Assembly: GCF_007995085.1 (NCBI RefSeq) | Contig: NZ_VOQS01000003.1 | Coordinates: 1,736,001 to 1,800,000 of the forward strand | Direction of reading: 5' to 3' | DNA length: 64,000 bases | DNA from: Paraburkholderia azotifigens | Lineage (GTDB): Bacteria > Pseudomonadota > Gammaproteobacteria > Burkholderiales > Burkholderiaceae | Part shown: positions 26,327 through 35,554 of the stretch, in pieces | How the letters are laid out: every line of letters begins with the position of its first letter | Numbering within the stretch: position 1 is the first letter of the stretch | Notes under the pieces: generated by a model | Databases searched by the model: none | Told to the model about the DNA's origin: nothing | What the model saw: the letters and a program-made list of their open reading frames with translations, nothing else | Position numbers and translations under genes: made by a program

Positions 26327-29300
26327 ATGAAACTGCTTGGCTGGCTCAGGCGGCCGATCGTGCTGTCATTCCTCGGCGTACTGGCGCTCGCGCTGATCGT
26401 GTGGATCGAAGGGCCGCTGCTCGCGTTCGCGGGCAAGGCGCCGCTCGAATCGGCCGCGCACCGCTGGATCGTGATCGCGGTGCTGTTCGCGCTCTGGGCG
26501 CTGTACTGGGGCGTGCGCTGGCTGATGGTGCGGCTCGCGAACGTGAAATTCACGCGTGTGGTTGCCGAAGCGGCGCCGCAACCCGGAAGGAAGGAATCGG
26601 AAGCGGATGTCGCCGCGCTGAAGCAGCGCTTCGACGAGGCAATGGCGATACTGCGCAAGGCGCGCGTGAAAGGGCGCTTCGGTAGTCAGTATGTCTACCA
26701 GTTGCCGTGGTACATGTTCGTCGGCGCGCCAGGCACGGGCAAGACGACGGCGCTGCTGCATTCGGGCCTCAAGTTTCCGCTTGCCGACCGGCTCGGCAAG
26801 CAGGCGGTCGGCGGTGTCGGCGGAACGCGCAATTGCGACTGGTGGTTCACGGACGACGCCGTGCTGCTCGACACAGCCGGCCGTTTCACCACTCAGGACA
26901 GCTTTGCCGAAGCCGACCAGGCCGCATGGAGCGGCTTCCTGCAACTGCTGCGCAAATATCGGCCGCGACGCCCGCTGAACGGCGTGATCGTCGCGCTGTC
27001 GGTGCAGGATCTGCTGCAACTGTCCGACACGCAGCGCGCGGTGCAGGCGGGCGCAGTGCGCGAACGGCTGAAGGAGTTGTACGCCCGCCTCGGGATGCGC
27101 TTTCCCGTCTATGTCGTCGTGACCAAGTGCGATCTGCTTGCAGGCTTCGCGGAATTCTTCGACGACCTCGGCCGCGACGAGCGCGAACAGGTGTGGGGCG
27201 TGACGTTTCCGTACGCGGCGCAAGGCGGACCGGACGATGCACTGGCGTCATTTCCCGGCGAATTCGCCGCGCTCGAAAAGCAGTTGCAGTCCCGTGTATT
27301 GCGGCGCATGCAGCAGGAGACGGACACGCGCCGCCGTGCGCTCGTGTACGGTTTCCCACAGCAGTTCGCGGGTCTCGAGAGCGTGCTGACTGGGTTTCTG
27401 CAGGAAACGTTCAGCACCTCGCGTTTCGATGAGGCGGCGCTGCTGCGCGGCGTCTATTTCACGAGCGGCACGCAGGAAGGCCGGCCGATCGACCGCGTGA
27501 TGAGCGCGGTTGCTGCAGCGCTCGGCTTGCAGCGTCAGGTCGTATTGCCGGACCCGGCAAGCGGGCGTGCGTACTTCATCACGCGGCTGATGCGCGACGT
27601 CGTCTTCCAGGAAGCCGGACTGGCGGGCACCAATCCGACCCTGGAGCGCCGCCGCACGTGGCTGCAGCGCATCGCGCTCGGGCTGATCGGCATTGCGGCG
27701 GCGATTGCGCTGGTGCTGTTCTTCATCAGCTATCAGCGCAACCAGGCCTATATCGGCAATGTCGAGCAGCGCGTGACCGAATTGCAGAAGCTCGCGAAGA
27801 ACATTCGCGCGGGCGACGATCCGCTCGCGCTGCTGCCGTTACTCAATGCGGCACGCGACCTGCCCGGCGGCTATGCCGATCGCGAGAAGCGCGTGCCGTG
27901 GCTTTCGCGGCTCGGGCTGTATCAGGGGGACAAGCTCGGCCTCGAAGCGCAGGCCAGCTACCGGCGCTTGTTGAAGCAGACGTTGCTGCCGCTTGTCGTG
28001 CGCAGGATGGAGGATGAATTGCGGCGCGGCGATGCGAACAACCCCGACTTTCAGTACGAGGTGCTGCGCGCGTACCTGATGCTCGGCGATCCGGCCCACT
28101 TCGACGCCGATTCCGTGCGGCTGTGGGCAGACATCGACTGGCGGCGCGGGCCGTTGCACGATGCGAGCGACGATCAGCGCAACGACATCGACGGCCATCT
28201 CGCGGCGCTGTTCCAGCCCGCGCAGTTCGATGCGTCGCTGCCGCTCGACAAGAACCTGATCGCGCAGGCGCGCACGACGCTCGCGAGGATGCCGCTGGCG
28301 CAACGCATGTTCAATCGCGTCGCGCGCGATCTCGAACAGGCGAAGTTGCCGCCGTTCAGCGTTGCCGCTTCGGCGGGCCGCAACGCGGCGCTGGTACTGG
28401 TCCGAAAGAGCGGGGCGCCGTTGACGCGCGGCGTCTCCGGCGCTTACACGCGGGCCGGCTATCAGAAGTTCGGCCAGTTACGCGACGAGGCCGTCGTCGA
28501 TGTCGCGAGGGACAACTGGGTGCTCGGACGCGAGGAATCGGTGCTGACGCCGAACGGCATCGACGATCTGAAGTCGGCGATGACGCAGCTTTACTACGAC
28601 GAGTACATCAGGCAGTGGGACGCGTTGCTGGCAGATGTCGCCGTGGTGCCGTTCGACAGCGTGGAGAAGGGGGCGCGTGTGGCGAACGTGCTGGCCGCGC
28701 CCGATTCACCGTTGAAGGCGTTCATGCTCGCGGCCGCCCAGGAGACCACGCTCGGCACGGTGAAGACGGGCGGCTCGCTGGCCGAACAGGGCGTCAGTGC
28801 GTTGAACAACAAGCTCGACGCGGTGAAGAAGCGGCTCGAAAGCGCGCTCGGCAACCAGCCCGACGACACGGCGCCGCCGCCTGCTCAGCTCAACGCCGTC
28901 GATGCGCACTTCCAGGCGCTGCACGATCTCGCGGGCAAGCCCGGCGCGGCGGGTCCCGTGCAGCTCGATACGCAGCTCGCGGCGCTCAAGGACGCGGCCT
29001 CGTATCTCGAAGCGTCCGACGCGGCGCGCAAGCAAGGACTGCCCGCGCCGCCTGGCGACGCGCTGAACAAGCTGAAGCTCGTCGCGCAGGGCGCGCCTGC
29101 ACCGCTTGCAAATGTAGCCAACGACATCGCGAATGGCGGCTCGATGCTGATGGTCGGTGGCGAACGCGCACGGCTGAACGCGCTGTGGCAGGCCAACGTC
29201 GCGCAGTTGTGCCGGCAGGCGCTGGATGGCCGCTACCCGCTGGTGCGCACCTCCACGCGCGATGCGGCGCCCGATGACTTCGGACGGGTGCTGGCGCCAG

Positions 29301-29854
29301 GCGGTTTGATCGACGATTTCTTCCAGAAGAACCTGGCGACGCTGGTCGATATGTCTGGACCGCAATGGCGCTGGCGCCAGGGCGCCGATTCGCTCGGTAT
29401 TCCAGCGGACGTGCTCGCGCAGTTTCAGCGGGCCGCGCAGATCAGGGATGCGTTCTTCCGCGCGGGCGGGCGAGACGTGTCGGTTCGATTCACGCTCAAG
29501 GTGCTCGACATCGATCCCGCGATCGACCATGCCACTATCGATATCGACGGGCAGCAATTCGTTGCCGCCCACGCGGATCAATCGATGGTGTTCCAGTGGC
29601 CGAGCGGCAAAGGCACGGGACAGGCGCGGGTCGACTTCGACCCATCGGGGGATTCGGCGCGGGCGGACGGACCGTGGGCGCTGCTGCACCTGATGGACAA
29701 CGCGCGCTTGCAGCCGACCGCGCAGGCGGACCGGTTCAAGGCGACCTTCGACTCGGATGGGCACACGCTCGCGCTTCAGCTGGATGCGAGCAGTGTGACG
29801 AATCCGTTCCGCAGAGGGGCATTCGAACAGTTCCGTTGTCCTGACCGGTTATGA
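26327..29854 (+). CDS. tssM: T6SS inner-membrane protein TssM (IcmF family)
   Basis: The product is about 1175 residues; an ATG two codons earlier (26321) is an alternative start. GGAAGG lies upstream. Two N-terminal membrane helices (about 9-30 and 46-66) precede an IcmF ATP-binding domain with Walker A GAPGTGKTT near 133. The motif LDTAGRF is near 182. A third helix is near 447-467. The C-terminal periplasmic part to 1175 has the TssM C-terminal fold. TssM forms the trans-envelope channel with TssL. The last base group overlaps tagF in an ATGA, indicating coupled translation. Confidence 0.94.
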   Translation: MKLLGWLRRPIVLSFLGVLALALIVWIEGPLLAFAGKAPLESAAHRWIVIAVLFALWALYWGVRWLMVRLANVKFTRVVAEAAPQPGRKESEADVAALKQRFDEAMAILRKARVKGRFGSQYVYQLPWYMFVGAPGTGKTTALLHSGLKFPLADRLGKQAVGGVGGTRNCDWWFTDDAVLLDTAGRFTTQDSFAEADQAAWSGFLQLLRKYRPRRPLNGVIVALSVQDLLQLSDTQRAVQAGAVRERLKELYARLGMRFPVYVVVTKCDLLAGFAEFFDDLGRDEREQVWGVTFPYAAQGGPDDALASFPGEFAALEKQLQSRVLRRMQQETDTRRRALVYGFPQQFAGLESVLTGFLQETFSTSRFDEAALLRGVYFTSGTQEGRPIDRVMSAVAAALGLQRQVVLPDPASGRAYFITRLMRDVVFQEAGLAGTNPTLERRRTWLQRIALGLIGIAAAIALVLFFISYQRNQAYIGNVEQRVTELQKLAKNIRAGDDPLALLPLLNAARDLPGGYADREKRVPWLSRLGLYQGDKLGLEAQASYRRLLKQTLLPLVVRRMEDELRRGDANNPDFQYEVLRAYLMLGDPAHFDADSVRLWADIDWRRGPLHDASDDQRNDIDGHLAALFQPAQFDASLPLDKNLIAQARTTLARMPLAQRMFNRVARDLEQAKLPPFSVAASAGRNAALVLVRKSGAPLTRGVSGAYTRAGYQKFGQLRDEAVVDVARDNWVLGREESVLTPNGIDDLKSAMTQLYYDEYIRQWDALLADVAVVPFDSVEKGARVANVLAAPDSPLKAFMLAAAQETTLGTVKTGGSLAEQGVSALNNKLDAVKKRLESALGNQPDDTAPPPAQLNAVDAHFQALHDLAGKPGAAGPVQLDTQLAALKDAASYLEASDAARKQGLPAPPGDALNKLKLVAQGAPAPLANVANDIANGGSMLMVGGERARLNALWQANVAQLCRQALDGRYPLVRTSTRDAAPDDFGRVLAPGGLIDDFFQKNLATLVDMSGPQWRWRQGADSLGIPADVLAQFQRAAQIRDAFFRAGGRDVSVRFTLKVLDIDPAIDHATIDIDGQQFVAAHADQSMVFQWPSGKGTGQARVDFDPSGDSARADGPWALLHLMDNARLQPTAQADRFKATFDSDGHTLALQLDASSVTNPFRRGAFEQFRCPDRL

Positions 29855-30585
29855 GCGAGTTCGTCGCACAGGCACCCGGCTTTTTCGGCAAGGTGCGCAC
29901 GCATGGAGACTTCGTGACGCGGCGTTTGCCGGCGGGATTCGTCACGCCGTGGGATGCGCGTCTGCAGCAGGGCATGCTGTTCGCGCAGCGCTGGTTCGGC
30001 GCTCAGTGGCTGCCCGTCTATCTGAATGCGCCGGTCTGGTATTTTGCGCTCGGTGCAGACGTGTGCGGCGAGTCGGCGTGGGCGGGTGTGCTGATGCCGG
30101 GTGTCGACCGGGTGGGACGCTATTTTCCGTTCACGCTCGCCGCGCCGCTTGCGCGCGAAGACATCGCGAACTGGCTCGGCGGTGCGCAGGCCTGGTACGA
30201 CGAAGCCGGACGGCGCGCGCTGTCGACGCTCGACGCGGATTTCGTGCTGGAGCATTTCGATTCGCAGCTCGATGCATGGGGGCCGTTGACAGCCTCCCCA
30301 GCACAAACACCTGCGCCCGGGTGGCGGCTTTGTCCGGCGGGACAGCTGCTGTCCGGGCAAGAAGCGAATGAAGCCGAACAGGCGAACTGCGCCTCCGGGC
30401 GCTTCTCCGCGTTGCTCGTGCGCTACGCGACGCCGGGATCGGGCGCATGGTGGACGGAAGGATCGGGCGCGATCCCCGCCGTGTTGCTGGGTGGCCCGGG
30501 TTTGCCGGACGGCGAGCGTTTCGTCGGCTTGCTCGATCAGGCGCGCAGCGGCTGGCGGTCGGTTGTCGAATTGCGCCTGGCGTAG
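29851..30585 (+). CDS. tagF: T6SS regulator TagF
   Basis: The product is 244 residues. The TagF domain is clear from the start: PGFFGKVRTHGDFVTRRLP, then WDARLQQGM, SAWAGVLMPGVDRVGRYFPFT and a Trp-rich LGGAQAWYDEAG. TagF proteins repress T6SS assembly post-translationally, in P. aeruginosa through the FHA protein, in parallel with the kinase/phosphatase pathway. The ATG overlaps the tssM stop (ATGA). Confidence 0.92.
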   Translation: MSEFVAQAPGFFGKVRTHGDFVTRRLPAGFVTPWDARLQQGMLFAQRWFGAQWLPVYLNAPVWYFALGADVCGESAWAGVLMPGVDRVGRYFPFTLAAPLAREDIANWLGGAQAWYDEAGRRALSTLDADFVLEHFDSQLDAWGPLTASPAQTPAPGWRLCPAGQLLSGQEANEAEQANCASGRFSALLVRYATPGSGAWWTEGSGAIPAVLLGGPGLPDGERFVGLLDQARSGWRSVVELRLA

Positions 30586-30699
30586 CGCCTGCAATGGCAC
30601 ATGTCTTTGCGCCCGAAACGGCAATCGTGATTGCGAGTGTGAGAGCCGCTCGAAGGTCGAAAGCGGTGGACAGTGTAGGCATTGATCGGAGGTCGGGGT

Positions 30700-31293
30700 A
30701 TGTCTGGCTCAATCGTTTCCCTTCTAACGGGACGTCCTGCGCGCGGCGCGTGGATAGCCGCGCTATGTGCGATCGCGTGCGTGAACGTCGCGCGTGCGCA
30801 AGACCCGGTGGTCAAGGAGCAGGACATCGATGAAAACTCGGTGACCAAAGCGCTCGCCCCGGAGGACAACGGCGACAACATCGTCACGCGCGGCTTCGTG
30901 CTGTCGAACAAGCCCGGAGCGGCGGCGAAGCCCGCGGCCCCGGCGAAAGCGGCATCGCTGCAAATGCTGATCACGTTCAACACCAACTCGTCGACGCTCA
31001 CCGACAGCGCTCAAGCGGCGCTGGACAAGGTGGCTCACGCGCTGGAATCGGACCGGCTCGCGGCGTACCGCTTCCGTGTCGAGGGGCACGCAGACCCGCG
31101 CGGCGCGGCCGACGCGAACATGAAGCTGTCGGAAGATCGCGCTGCGGCCGTCGTCCAGTATTTGACGCAGAAGGACGGAATCGCGCCCGAGCGTTTGACG
31201 TCGGTCGGCAAGGGATCGTCGGAGCCGCTGAACCGGCGAAATCCGACCGCGCCGGAAAACCGCCGCGTGACGATCGTGACCGTGACGAACTAG
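30700..31293 (+). CDS. OmpA-like peptidoglycan-binding protein of the T6SS operon
   Basis: The product is 197 residues. The ATG at 30700 follows GGAGG; a TTG six codons earlier overlaps that site. A signal peptide of about 34 residues ends near VARAQD, with no lipobox cysteine at the cleavage point. The C-terminal half (about 88-197) has OmpA motifs ITFNTNSSTL, VEGHADPRGAAD, LSEDRAAAVVQYL and NRRVTI. It can bind peptidoglycan in the periplasm. It follows tagF by 114 bases and precedes the secreted HExxH protein by only 24 bases. It might strengthen anchoring in this TssJ-lacking locus. Confidence 0.85.
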   Translation: MSGSIVSLLTGRPARGAWIAALCAIACVNVARAQDPVVKEQDIDENSVTKALAPEDNGDNIVTRGFVLSNKPGAAAKPAAPAKAASLQMLITFNTNSSTLTDSAQAALDKVAHALESDRLAAYRFRVEGHADPRGAADANMKLSEDRAAAVVQYLTQKDGIAPERLTSVGKGSSEPLNRRNPTAPENRRVTIVTVTN

Positions 31294-31317
31294 GCACGAA
31301 CCGCTGTTTTGGTCGCA

Positions 31318-32232
31318 ATGAAAAATTCCTGCTCGCGCGGCATCGGTCTGACGGCGATTTACGCGCTTTTGTTACTCGGATGCCTCGCGGGTGACGCATG
31401 TGCGCAAGCCGGCACGGCGCGGCTCGAAAAACAGAGCGAGCACATCGAGGTGCGGCGCATTCCACTTTCGCAACTCGAGGCATCGCTGCCGGGCGATGCC
31501 TCGCTCGCGCTCTTTGCGATTGTCGGCCAGCCGGGCCTGTATGTGATGCATGCGCCGAGTTTGGCCGAGCAGGGCGCGATGTTTTCACGCGTGGTCGCGC
31601 TGTTCGAGCGTCGCGATATGCCCCGCGATCGTATCGTCACGATGGCGGCGATCGCGAATCATGCGCGGCGCTTCGGCACGGATCCGGCGGGTCTGACCGC
31701 GGGCAACAATTTCAGCGCGATCGAACTGGCGCACTTCTTCGACGCGGCACACCAGCAGCATCTGGAGTTGACGCCGGGCGAACGTACGCTGCAACGCGTG
31801 GTCGTGCAGACGGGGTTGATCGTCGAGCTTAATGGCAGATGGCAGCCGCGCAGCACGCACGACTTTCTGATCACGATTCCGGGGCTCGGCAAGACGCCCG
31901 GCGGCGAGACGATCGATGCGCCCGTGCGAACGGCGATCCTCAGCCATGAACTGGGTCACTGGCAATACTTCTCGAACGAGGCGTACGCGCACGCATGCCG
32001 CTCGTTCTGGTGGCATGAACTCAGCTATGCGGAGCGCGCCGAGTTGACTCGTCAGCTCGAAAACATGGGCTACGACCCGAGCGACAGGATCGTCATCGAT
32101 GAGGCGCAGGCGTATCTGCTGCATACGCCTGCGCGATATATCCCGTTCACGGACGTGCCCGGTCAGGCCGGGATTGATATCGCGAAGATTCGCGGCAAGT
32201 TGCAGCAGAAAGTCGCCGACGCGTACCGATGA
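31318..32232 (+). CDS. Secreted HExxH putative metalloprotease at the end of the T6SS operon
   Basis: The product is 304 residues. The ATG at 31318 is chosen over a TTG three codons earlier. The N-terminus is a signal peptide. LLLGC could be a weak lipobox, or cleavage could occur near ACAQA. A zinc-binding HELGH lies at 210-214, and IDEAQAYL (Glu262) about 48 residues later is a possible third ligand, giving a gluzincin-like pattern. The rest has no recognised domain. The gene is 24 bases after the OmpA-like gene and is the last of the run. A periplasmic peptidase or cell-wall editing role near the T6SS is inferred only; it could also be an effector. Confidence 0.78.
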   Translation: MKNSCSRGIGLTAIYALLLLGCLAGDACAQAGTARLEKQSEHIEVRRIPLSQLEASLPGDASLALFAIVGQPGLYVMHAPSLAEQGAMFSRVVALFERRDMPRDRIVTMAAIANHARRFGTDPAGLTAGNNFSAIELAHFFDAAHQQHLELTPGERTLQRVVVQTGLIVELNGRWQPRSTHDFLITIPGLGKTPGGETIDAPVRTAILSHELGHWQYFSNEAYAHACRSFWWHELSYAERAELTRQLENMGYDPSDRIVIDEAQAYLLHTPARYIPFTDVPGQAGIDIAKIRGKLQQKVADAYR

Positions 32233-32338
32233 CACCAATCGGAGCGCCGATACGCCGGGTGCGGACGGGGTAAGAGAAGTTGATTGTGCGTTGTCTTGCG
32301 GGTGGTCGCTGTCCGGCTGAGAGTCGTCGGCACGCAAC

Positions 32339-33274
32339 CTAGTGACGAATGGTCAGTGGCCGCCAATCTGTTTGATCCTTCGGTGGAGTCCAATTTTCGT
32401 CCGCCGTGTCCGGGACCGGTTGATACGCGCCTTTTGGCGTTCGCTCCAGAAAGCGGCACCAGTTTTCAGGCTTGTCTTTCCAATCAATCTGAAGACAAAA
32501 GCGGCCATCATCGCTGACGCTCCATTTGCCGCTAGCGCTTTGTGACTGGAGCAAACCGCCGCCCGCCCAGTAGACAGTCAGTGTGCCATCGGGGACGTCG
32601 ACCCATTGTCGCAGCGCGCCTGCAGTGTTTTCTCTCAGGATGGTGGCACCGGGCATCAACGCCATCAACTGGTCTCTCGTCAGCCGTGGCGGTCGGCCGC
32701 GACCCGAGTGTGGCGCGTCGGCCTGGCCCATTGGGTTAGCCGACGCTGCGTTACCCGGTTGCGCGACCGTGCCCGGTTTCTCCTCCTGCCGCCTTGCGGG
32801 TGCTGGCGCGGTCCCCACCGCGGCAGACGAGGCTAAAGCGGATGACGACGGCGCAGGCGGGGCCTCAGATGTCGCGGACGCGGAGCCTCCGGATACCGAT
32901 GGCCTGGACGCGGGGGACGGCACGCCGGGCGCCGTCCGCGAAGCGGCAGCCGAACTGGCCGCAGGTGCAGAAGAAGCAGCTTTTGCATCTGGCTTTGCGC
33001 CAGACGCTGCGGGATGGTGCTGCTCCGCCTTGCGCTTCTTTTTCGCCTCTTCTTCTGTCTGGGCCGCCCGATCGAGAACAAAATCCACATGCTCGAACAG
33101 GATACGGGCATCGGGTGGCGTAACGTGGACGTACCTTGACGCTGGTTGCCACGGAGGCGGCCAGGGGACGCGATCCCACGTCCCAATGACCGTCGAATCC
33201 GCGCAAAGGAGTGCAAGCAGTCCCGACAGCGCACATGCACGAATTGGGCGGGTCACCAGCATGCGCAGTTGCAT
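32339..33274 (-). CDS. Secreted DUF995-like protein with low-complexity linker
   Basis: The product is 311 residues. AAGGAGGGG directly upstream supports the start at 33274. Residues 1-31 are a signal peptide with an atypical basic start. An N-terminal segment rich in W and P follows, then an Ala/Ser/Pro-rich linker (about 80-190). The C-terminal 110 residues match the DUF995 pattern by eye: GATILRENTAGALRQWV, SGKWSVSDDGRFCLQIDW, and a paired Cys. These proteins are secreted or periplasmic, of unknown function. It is convergent with the T6SS operon and not clearly part of it. Confidence 0.68.
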   Translation of the reverse strand: MQLRMLVTRPIRACALSGLLALLCADSTVIGTWDRVPWPPPWQPASRYVHVTPPDARILFEHVDFVLDRAAQTEEEAKKKRKAEQHHPAASGAKPDAKAASSAPAASSAAASRTAPGVPSPASRPSVSGGSASATSEAPPAPSSSALASSAAVGTAPAPARRQEEKPGTVAQPGNAASANPMGQADAPHSGRGRPPRLTRDQLMALMPGATILRENTAGALRQWVDVPDGTLTVYWAGGGLLQSQSASGKWSVSDDGRFCLQIDWKDKPENWCRFLERTPKGAYQPVPDTADENWTPPKDQTDWRPLTIRH

Positions 33275-33829
33275 TCACCCCTCCTTGTTACCTTGTCAGC
33301 GATACACAATGCCACAGCTACCTTGTCGGAAAAGTAACGCAGTAGCGTCGCTTGCGGCTGAGAAGGCCGAATTTGAGAAAACGGACGCTGAACGCCAGCA
33401 GAAGCAATGCCCGAGCACACAGTATTCCACTTGGTGTATCAATCTACCGCCCGGTTTCGATAAGTGAGTTCACCTCCGCGGAGAAGATTTCGCGGCGCAC
33501 GCGCAAAGAGACAGGCCCGACAATTCGGTGGTTCCAAATCGTTAGTCGCGTGCCGCCCGTGCTCTGATTCAAGTCCTCTTGCTGCGCTCGTGCGGCATTG
33601 CGCCGATGGACTTCACGAGAAGGGCGAACTCGATTGCCCTGAAGGACGGGCCTCGTCCACGACGTGCAGTTACGTCCGCTAAGGTATTGAGTGGCAGGCT
33701 GGAAACGACATCTTTGCACTGTGCCGCTTTTCGTTAACAGAGTCAGGCACTCCGTCGTCAACAATTACTCCGGAAGTCTGGTTTGAATCGGTTAATAAAG
33801 CCGAGCGAACAGCCTTTCAAACATCGCCA
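33275..33829. other. Intergenic region with no confident gene
   Basis: No frame here has a credible start, ribosome-binding site and composition. A minus-strand frame of 106 codons (33444-33764) is open but I do not recognise it and it lacks a good start. The 9-base sequence TACCTTGTC occurs at 33289-33297 and again 30 bases later at 33319-33327, upstream of the DUF995-like gene on its strand, and could be a tandem binding site. Confidence 0.45.
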
Positions 33830-34546
33830 TCAACGGGGCTTTTCCTCGGCGTACAGATAGTTGATTACTTGAAACGTCGTTCCAGGCTCGCCATAGAAGC
33901 TGATCGTGCCGAAATCAGTCTCAAACCATTTCCGAAAGGAATATCTATGCTTGAATTCAAGAACTCCTCCGTTCGGATCAAAGAAGCGAACCCTTCCCGG
34001 AGAGGCAACGACCGCAACAGCATGCCCATGCTCACTCGGACTCTCTGGGGTCATATTGATGATCGATGCCGATTTATAATCTGTGCCGCTTTTCGCTATG
34101 CTTTGAGCAACTTTTTTTCTCAATTTACTCTGATTGCTGCACTCGATTCCAACTTCATTTGGATATCTGGGGTCGCGGATAAAATATGTCAGGTCAGAAA
34201 TTTGAGTTACAGCTACAGATCCGAAGCCGCCGTATTTTCTCGACGGCAGAAATGGCTCCTTGTTCAGGGTGGGAGATTTTTCCTGAATTCGGACTACAGA
34301 CGCGCGAATCGCATCAGGTTTCTTGTCGTTGTTGATTGCATCCTTGGAAATTATTTTAATCAACTCAGTCTGATGCGCAGACTTTATCCAACGTAGACAG
34401 AGACCGTTGCAGACTCCCTTTTTGCGCTCGACCGCTTTTCCCTCAAACATACTTACCCATTTGTATTCGCCTTGGGCAAAGAACGTATGACACACCTCGG
34501 TGTAATTTCTTTGCGTTGCAACCATTACGTCGTATACGTGCGGCAT
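33830..34546 (-). CDS. Putative YopT/AvrPphB-type (C58) cysteine protease, candidate effector
   Basis: The product is 238 residues. An AAGGAGA site 6 bases upstream fixes the start at 34546; a longer frame to 34660 is not needed. The three catalytic-type motifs of family C58 appear in order and spacing: GVCNGLCLRW (Cys46), EHGHAVAVV (His175) and FFDPNGG (Asp190). No signal peptide or membrane segment is seen. The region has visibly lower GC and different codon use than the T6SS operon, which suggests transfer. C58 proteases act inside host cells (YopT cleaves Rho GTPases; AvrPphB acts on plant kinases). No chaperone or immunity gene is adjacent. The secretion route is not known; the T6SS is only near, not linked. 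Confidence 0.75.
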   Translation of the reverse strand: MPHVYDVMVATQRNYTEVCHTFFAQGEYKWVSMFEGKAVERKKGVCNGLCLRWIKSAHQTELIKIISKDAINNDKKPDAIRASVVRIQEKSPTLNKEPFLPSRKYGGFGSVAVTQISDLTYFIRDPRYPNEVGIECSNQSKLRKKVAQSIAKSGTDYKSASIINMTPESPSEHGHAVAVVASPGRVRFFDPNGGVLEFKHRYSFRKWFETDFGTISFYGEPGTTFQVINYLYAEEKPR

Positions 34547-35117
34547 TGTGAATCTCCTTCCGATTGCGAAAAGTGATCGACGAATGCGAGTGAACAGGAC
34601 GATGTACCGGATCCGGTGCCACGCATCCCGATTTCTATGATGGACGACAGCCAGGCCCAACGCAACAGGATGGTCAGCGGGGATGGCCTGAGCCTCACCC
34701 GCGCGGCCATTGGCGGCCAGCTCGAATCGCGTCGGCTTATCGCATCCTTGAGGCAGCCCAGCACGCTTGCATTCTTACTCCTGGCAGCAATGAGTCAGCT
34801 ACGCCCCGTCGCTTTTGCGTTTTCCTTGCCACCTGCGTCCACGTCAAACCTCTGAATGTGGACATGTCGACAACTTCACTCGAATGACGCGTCCGCAGGC
34901 CACATCGAGCGAACTGATCGTGACGTAATAGGGATGATCTCAAGAAACGGATTTTTTCGGTCCTGGAGAAGTCGGCGTGAATGACTGGATCACTCAGTTA
35001 TCCGCCGTATAACCCCCGATAGCGTGACCGGCGGTAGTGGGTCGCGAGTACGCATTCGCTTGTAGCGAACACTGACGTTCGCCGTACCCGAAGTGCGAAC
35101 GTCGGCAAAGCGACTCG
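34547..35117. other. Intergenic region upstream of the C58-type gene
   Basis: This stretch holds no recognisable gene. Short frames on both strands (for example 34616-34855 plus, 34525-34764 minus) overlap each other and lack ribosome-binding sites. It should contain the promoter of the protease gene. Confidence 0.4.
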
Positions 35118-35512
35118 TTGCCGCCGGTCAATGCGCTTTTTGTTGCGGTGCTGCTCGATATTTTGGGAATATGGGTGACTTCTTTGCCAAACGTCTGGAT
35201 GCATATGTTCACTCAAGACGCCGAAGTCATCTCTGTTGGAGCCGCGTACTTTCGCATTGTTGGTCCCGCATACGAACGACCGCAATCGCCTCGGAACTTT
35301 ATTTCGCTGGGCAAGAGGCTGGGCGTGTCGGATGGCAAATGGCAGCTGCAGCGACTCGTCCAGGTTTCGCGGCTGCGGCCTCAGCAGTGGTTATAGTCTG
35401 GCACGTTAAATTGGATTTGGCGTTCGCGCTCGTCTCCAGCAGGGCATTCGCAGCGGCCATGGTCAGTCTATGGGGGTTTCGGCGGGTACGCTGGCAATCA
35501 TCAGGTCACTGA
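35118..35512 (+). pseudogene. Decayed C-terminal fragment of a MATE-family efflux transporter
   Basis: Reading in one frame from 35118 gives MATE-like text (VWMHMFTQDAEVISVGAAYFRIVGPAY). Around 35285 the similarity moves to another frame (ELYFAGQEAGRVGW, then LDLAFALVSSRAF). Both blocks match the last third of MATE transporters in the right order. The N-terminal two thirds are absent. The gene is therefore a remnant with a deletion and at least one frameshift. It marks this stretch as a site of past rearrangement next to the protease gene. Confidence 0.75.
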
Positions 35513-35554
35513 AATAACCGCATTCGACGTATTGTCTATGCAGGACACACGACG

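Noticed and set aside
32583..33467. Long plus-strand frame opposite the DUF995-like gene
   Set aside because: Shadow of the minus-strand gene, which has a signal peptide, good ribosome-binding site and family-like C-terminus.
33444..33764. 106-codon minus-strand frame downstream of the C58-type gene
   Set aside because: No credible start or ribosome-binding site and no recognised product; noted as part of an intergenic region only.
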